DNA of 64,000 nucleotides from JAXMDT01 sp046348685 (GTDB lineage: Bacteria > Pseudomonadota > Alphaproteobacteria > Rickettsiales > UBA998). The stretch covers positions 88,638 to 152,637 of the forward strand of contig JAXMDT010000005.1 of the NCBI GenBank assembly GCA_046348685.1. The letters are read 5' to 3'. Every line of letters begins with the position of its first letter. The stretch's first letter is position 1. The position numbers and the translations under genes are program-made. Below are positions 60,984-64,000 of the stretch, piece by piece. The notes under the pieces were generated by a model. The model did not search any database, was not told where the DNA came from, and was given only the letters and a program-made list of their open reading frames with translations.

Positions 60984-61385
60984 CTATTCCTTCTCGAGAA
61001 CACATTGAAGGGGGTATTCATTTTGCCGTGCCAGCCCGATGACGATTTCTGCCTTGGTTTCCGCGACATCCCGCGTGAACACGCCGCAGACTCCTGCACC
61101 CTTCTGATGGATCTGGACCATAATGGCCACCGCATCTTCATGCGCGTGGCGGAAAATCGTTTTCAGGACTTCCACCACAAATTCCATCGGGGTAAAATCA
61201 TCGTTCAGCATGACAACCTTGAAGAATGGAGGCCTTGCGGTCTTTATCTTCGGCTCCAGCACCATGAGGTCGTCGTGGTGTCTGGAGGGCAGGTCGCCGG
61301 TGGCGTGAACCCCTTCTCCAGTCGGAAACCCGCTCATACCGTAGGCTTTGAGCGTCTTTCCAACCGTATCATCGAAGTGTGCCAT
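60984..61385 (-). CDS. clpS: ATP-dependent Clp protease adaptor ClpS
   Basis: ClpS binds N-degron substrates and ClpA. The 133-residue frame holds the family core: PFFKVVMLNDDFTPMEFVVE, VLKTIFRHAHEDAVAIMVQI and HQKGAGVCGVFTRDVAETKA. The N-terminal ~40 residues are longer than usual, so translation may start at the internal ATG of MVLEPKIKTARPPFF. Order clpS-clpA is standard in this class. A gap of 224 nt to the next gene shows nothing coding. Confidence 0.94.
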   Translation of the reverse strand: MAHFDDTVGKTLKAYGMSGFPTGEGVHATGDLPSRHHDDLMVLEPKIKTARPPFFKVVMLNDDFTPMEFVVEVLKTIFRHAHEDAVAIMVQIHQKGAGVCGVFTRDVAETKAEIVIGLARQNEYPLQCVLEKE

Positions 61386-61609
61386 ACAATGTCTAAGACT
61401 GCGTTAAGGAATAGTTTTGAAAAGGTTTAAAATAGTTTGGATTTGAGGGAGATTGCGGGAATCCAGGATTTCCGCGCTTTCCCGAGGGAGTTTATAGGCG
61501 AAAAAAATGCAACTGTCATGCATTTAAGAATTAACACAACCTGTAATTGTTAACCATGGAAATACAATTTAGGACTTAAAAGGTTAATTTCAAGGGTCCG
61601 GTGCCGAAA

Positions 61610-62791
61610 TTATGCTGTGATTGTAGGGGCTTTGCCAGCGTTAAGGGTTTCGCGATGGTAGGGTCCCTGAATCACCCTATACGGTATTGTTTTAGGATCT
61701 GCAGCGGTAACCGGTGCGAAACCGACATCAAGCGCTTTTTGACCTTGCATTTTTACCATGAGAAATTTGGCGCGATGATCCATTTCCTTTGGCTTAAGGG
61801 TCGCAGAATTCAGCGCGTCTGCGATGTTTCGAAAAGGCCAGTTTTTATCCGTGATAACGGTTTCGGGATCAATATTGGAAGCGCACATCTCATAATCTGT
61901 AATGCCTGCGCGCTGCAAAAGCCCTTCAAATTCCTTATGATTTTTGACATAATAGTACGGATGATGCGCTGTTTCACCGTCTTTGGCCGGAAATGGCGTA
62001 ATCGTTTCACCGTGGTCTCTCGTGTCTTTCAGCTTTAACTCCAACTCTCGAATGCGGGCGGTATCGCCTATCGTTCTGGCTGCTTCCAAATCGCTTCTGA
62101 GGCCTTCGAATTCTTGGTAAAGTGCGCGATCGCGATTCTGCGTCGGAATAGAAACGCGGATAGGCCCGTTTACAATATTGGTGAAGGTTTTCAGCATCGC
62201 GACGCGGTTTGCATCGCCCATGATGTAGGAAAGCACGCCGAACAAGCAAAGTCCGTAATCAATGTGATCTTTGCCGAAAAGCTCTTTTTCGAGGTAATCC
62301 GGATCATAGGTTGCGCCTTGCCCCGGAAAAATATTCCCGTGAATCAATTCAACCGTCAGCGATCCTTTTCCACGGCCGCCCTTTTTGTATTCTGGGCCAC
62401 GAAAACCAGCAGGCGCCTTTTTTCCATCCAACTGATCTTTTCGTTTTTCCAGGCTTCTATCAAACGAATTATCCTTTAGCCTAAAACCCCATTCTTTCAG
62501 GTGTTTTTCTGATATTTCTAATTGCCCAAGCGTTGGCTCAAATGCCAGGCACTTAATATCGAGCCCATGTTTTTTGGCAATGTCTAGATAGAGTGGAAAA
62601 TAGCGTCCGGTGCCGCAGCCATAATCGATAAGGGTAATCTGCTTTTTGTGGGTAACGTGTGAGATTTGCAGGATATCCTGTTCGATCCAGTTGGCGACAT
62701 TGGCAGGGATGCCGCCGTACAGACCATGATACGCTGGAGCACTTTCACTCCAGCCGTTTACGCCTGCTACGCTGCCTAATTGAACGTTCAT
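61610..62791 (-). CDS. Class I SAM-dependent methyltransferase
   Basis: The 393-residue protein starts at the ATG at 62791 (MNVQLGSVAGVNGWSESAPA), with AGAGG and AAGGC in the 15 nt upstream; an earlier reading to 63022 is not supported. The SAM-binding motif I is LIDYGCGTGRYFPLY, followed by CLAFEPTLGQLEI with the acidic residue of motif II, and YGLCLFGVLSYIMG. A Lys/Gly-rich insertion occurs near residues 130-160 (EKRKDQLDGKKAPAGFRGPE). The substrate is unknown. It is divergent from the 23S rRNA gene, about 500 nt apart. Confidence 0.75.
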   Translation of the reverse strand: MNVQLGSVAGVNGWSESAPAYHGLYGGIPANVANWIEQDILQISHVTHKKQITLIDYGCGTGRYFPLYLDIAKKHGLDIKCLAFEPTLGQLEISEKHLKEWGFRLKDNSFDRSLEKRKDQLDGKKAPAGFRGPEYKKGGRGKGSLTVELIHGNIFPGQGATYDPDYLEKELFGKDHIDYGLCLFGVLSYIMGDANRVAMLKTFTNIVNGPIRVSIPTQNRDRALYQEFEGLRSDLEAARTIGDTARIRELELKLKDTRDHGETITPFPAKDGETAHHPYYYVKNHKEFEGLLQRAGITDYEMCASNIDPETVITDKNWPFRNIADALNSATLKPKEMDHRAKFLMVKMQGQKALDVGFAPVTAADPKTIPYRVIQGPYHRETLNAGKAPTITA

Positions 62792-62954
62792 ATAAGTGCC
62801 TTTTCCTCTTATCGTTTTTCTCCTCATACCGTACCGCGCCAAAAACCGGTGTGACATTTTTGTGAAATGACGGTGACGATTACGCGGAAAAGCCTGTGAA
62901 ATAGGCGTTTTGGCTGGCCAGGACCGCCTTAATAAAATTGTTATAAAAACACGA

Positions 62955-62983
62955 TTGACAGTGAGGGGGAGGACGGTTATACC
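62955..62983 (+). promoter_or_regulatory. Promoter of the 23S rRNA transcription unit
   Basis: TTGACA (62955-62960) and TATACC (62978-62983) are separated by 17 nt, with an AT-rich tract directly upstream (TTAATAAAATTGTTATAAAA) like an UP element. It is the strongest sigma-70 promoter by eye in the window. The predicted start is about 305 nt before the 23S 5' end. The gap from 62792 has no other gene; no tRNA or 16S is seen. Confidence 0.7.
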
Positions 62984-63294
62984 AACCATCCTTTCGTCGG
63001 GCTTTGTTCCGGCGACGCGCACTTCGGGTGTGCTGCTGTTAAATTTGTGAATATGTTTTCTGCATCATTACGAATGCCGGAAGCGAGGCCGCAAGGCCGA
63101 GTGGAAGGTTATTCAATTAAATGAGTAGATACTGGATCGTAAAATAATCTTCAGATTATTTCTAAAATACGTATTTGAGTGTAGAGTTGGGCACGCAGTT
63201 TTAAGACGGGTCATCCGCGATAAAATCTCTTCTTTATGGGTTCCTCCATAAAGTACCATGGAGAGCGCTGCTTTGCTCTGTACGCAATGCGACT

Positions 63295-64000
63295 CAAGCA
63301 AATTAAGTATGAAAAGAGCATCTGTGTGGATGCCTTGGCGGTAAGAGGCGATGAAGGACGTGTTACGCTGCGATAAGCTTCGGCGAGGTGCGAAAGACCT
63401 GTGACCCGAAGATTTCCGAATGGGGAAACCCACTTTTAGAGTTCAGTACTCAAATCTCAGCGAAAGCCGAGGGTTGGGCACTGAATTCTAGTAAAAAGTA
63501 TTTTATACTGAATACATAGGTATAAAAAGCAAACCCAGCGAACTGAAATATCTCACGTAGCTGGAGGAAAGGACATCAACCGAGACTCCCCTAGTAGTGA
63601 CGAGCGAACGGGGACCAGGCCAGTAGTTATAGTTTCTAAAATAGAATCCTCTGGAAAGTGGAGCCATAGTGGGTGATAGCCCCGTATATGTAGATAGTTA
63701 TTATAATTCTCGAGTAAGGCGGGACACGTGTAATCCTGTCTGAACGTGGGGGGACCACCCTCCAAGCCTAAGTACTCCTTACCGACCGATAGTGCACAAG
63801 TACAGTGATGGAAAGGTGAAAAGCACCCCGACAAGGGGAGTGAAACAGAACCTGAAACCGGATGCTTACAAGCAGTCGGAGCACCTATATGGTGTGACGG
63901 CGTACCTCTTGTATAATGGGTCAGCGACTTACAGTCACAAGCAAGCTTAAGCCGTTAGGTGTAGGCGTAGCGAAAGCGAGTCTTAAATGGGCGACATAGT
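63295..64000 (+). rRNA. 23S ribosomal RNA, 5' part (continues beyond window)
   Basis: The sequence matches the start of bacterial 23S rRNA: GGATGCCTTGGCGGTAAGAG, GGCGATGAAGGACGTG, TGCGATAAGCTTCGGCGAGG, GATTTCCGAATGGGGAAACC, GGACATCAACCGAGACTCCC, GGGGACCAGG, TATAATGGGTCAGCGACTTA. The 5' boundary is estimated. Helix 9 is enlarged by about 50 nt (63439-63492) compared with E. coli. About 700 nt are included, so the gene is truncated at the window edge. No 16S gene or tRNA-Ile/Ala precedes it. Confidence 0.95.

Noticed and set aside
62792..63022. N-terminal extension of the methyltransferase
   Set aside because: The extra 77 residues are basic and unlike the family, and the frame would run through the rRNA promoter region. 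The ATG at 62791 has a ribosome binding site.
63113..63834. Minus-strand open frames inside and just before the 23S gene
   Set aside because: They are antisense to rRNA or its leader.
1..64000. CRISPR array or phage genes
   Set aside because: No regularly spaced direct repeats, integrase, terminase or capsid-like protein were seen.

Overview
The window comes from the chromosome of an alphaproteobacterium of roughly 50 % G+C. The evidence is the cluster rimP-nusA-ylxR-infB-rbfA // truB-rpsO // pnp, clpS-clpA, dapD, dxs, class II DAHP synthase, prephenate dehydratase with the alphaproteobacterial ACT domain (ESY motif), mscL, and an arginine succinyltransferase (ast) cluster. It carries genes for motility (flagellin, motA/motB, one chemoreceptor) and pilus-type proteins (a lone prepilin, three Tad pseudopilin-like proteins). 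The 23S rRNA gene has its own promoter and no 16S gene in front of it, as in Rickettsiales. The biosynthetic genes argue against a strongly reduced endosymbiont, so I would call it a deep-branching alphaproteobacterium and not name a genus.

Layout. 1-9.4 kb: end of a GldG/DUF4340 pair, a large isolated flagellin, a prepilin, dapD, an L,D-transpeptidase, mscL and several orphan genes. 9.3-17.3 kb: DAHP synthase, pheA, a small lipoprotein, dxs, an outer-membrane barrel and two candidate small RNAs. 17.3-35.3 kb: the translation/RNA cluster on the minus strand, interrupted between pnp and rpsO by a GT39 glycosyltransferase and a MITE-like repeat, and between truB and rbfA by an orphan, a chemoreceptor and a secreted polysaccharide-lyase-like protein. 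35.4-43.5 kb: tRNA-Ile2(CAT), a secreted beta-helix protein, a Gdx/SugE exporter, motAB and the TadE/TadG-like genes. 43.5-51.5 kb: the ast cluster, broken by opposite-strand orphans and carrying two lesions (a 101-nt palindromic insertion in an M20 hydrolase gene and a frameshift near the 3' end of astC/argD). 51.6-62.8 kb: ppx/gppA, rlmE, a third secreted signature protein, a membrane-anchored spermidine-synthase-like protein, a secreted trypsin-like protease, clpA, clpS and a methyltransferase. 62.9 kb to the end: promoter, leader and 5' part of the 23S rRNA gene.

The most distinctive observation is a shared N-terminal signature in three secreted proteins (27392-29512 +, 36142-37659 -, 53890-55110 +). 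After the signal peptide each carries P-x-I-F-[KT]-E-[ST]-x-C-F-G, then KPxP, a proline-rich stretch and a second Cys followed by Ser. The mature domains are a PL6-like beta-helix, a different beta-helix, and an unrelated uncharacterised fold. This looks like a modular export, anchoring or processing tag. A second theme is that species-specific genes repeatedly split conserved operons and lie on the opposite strand.
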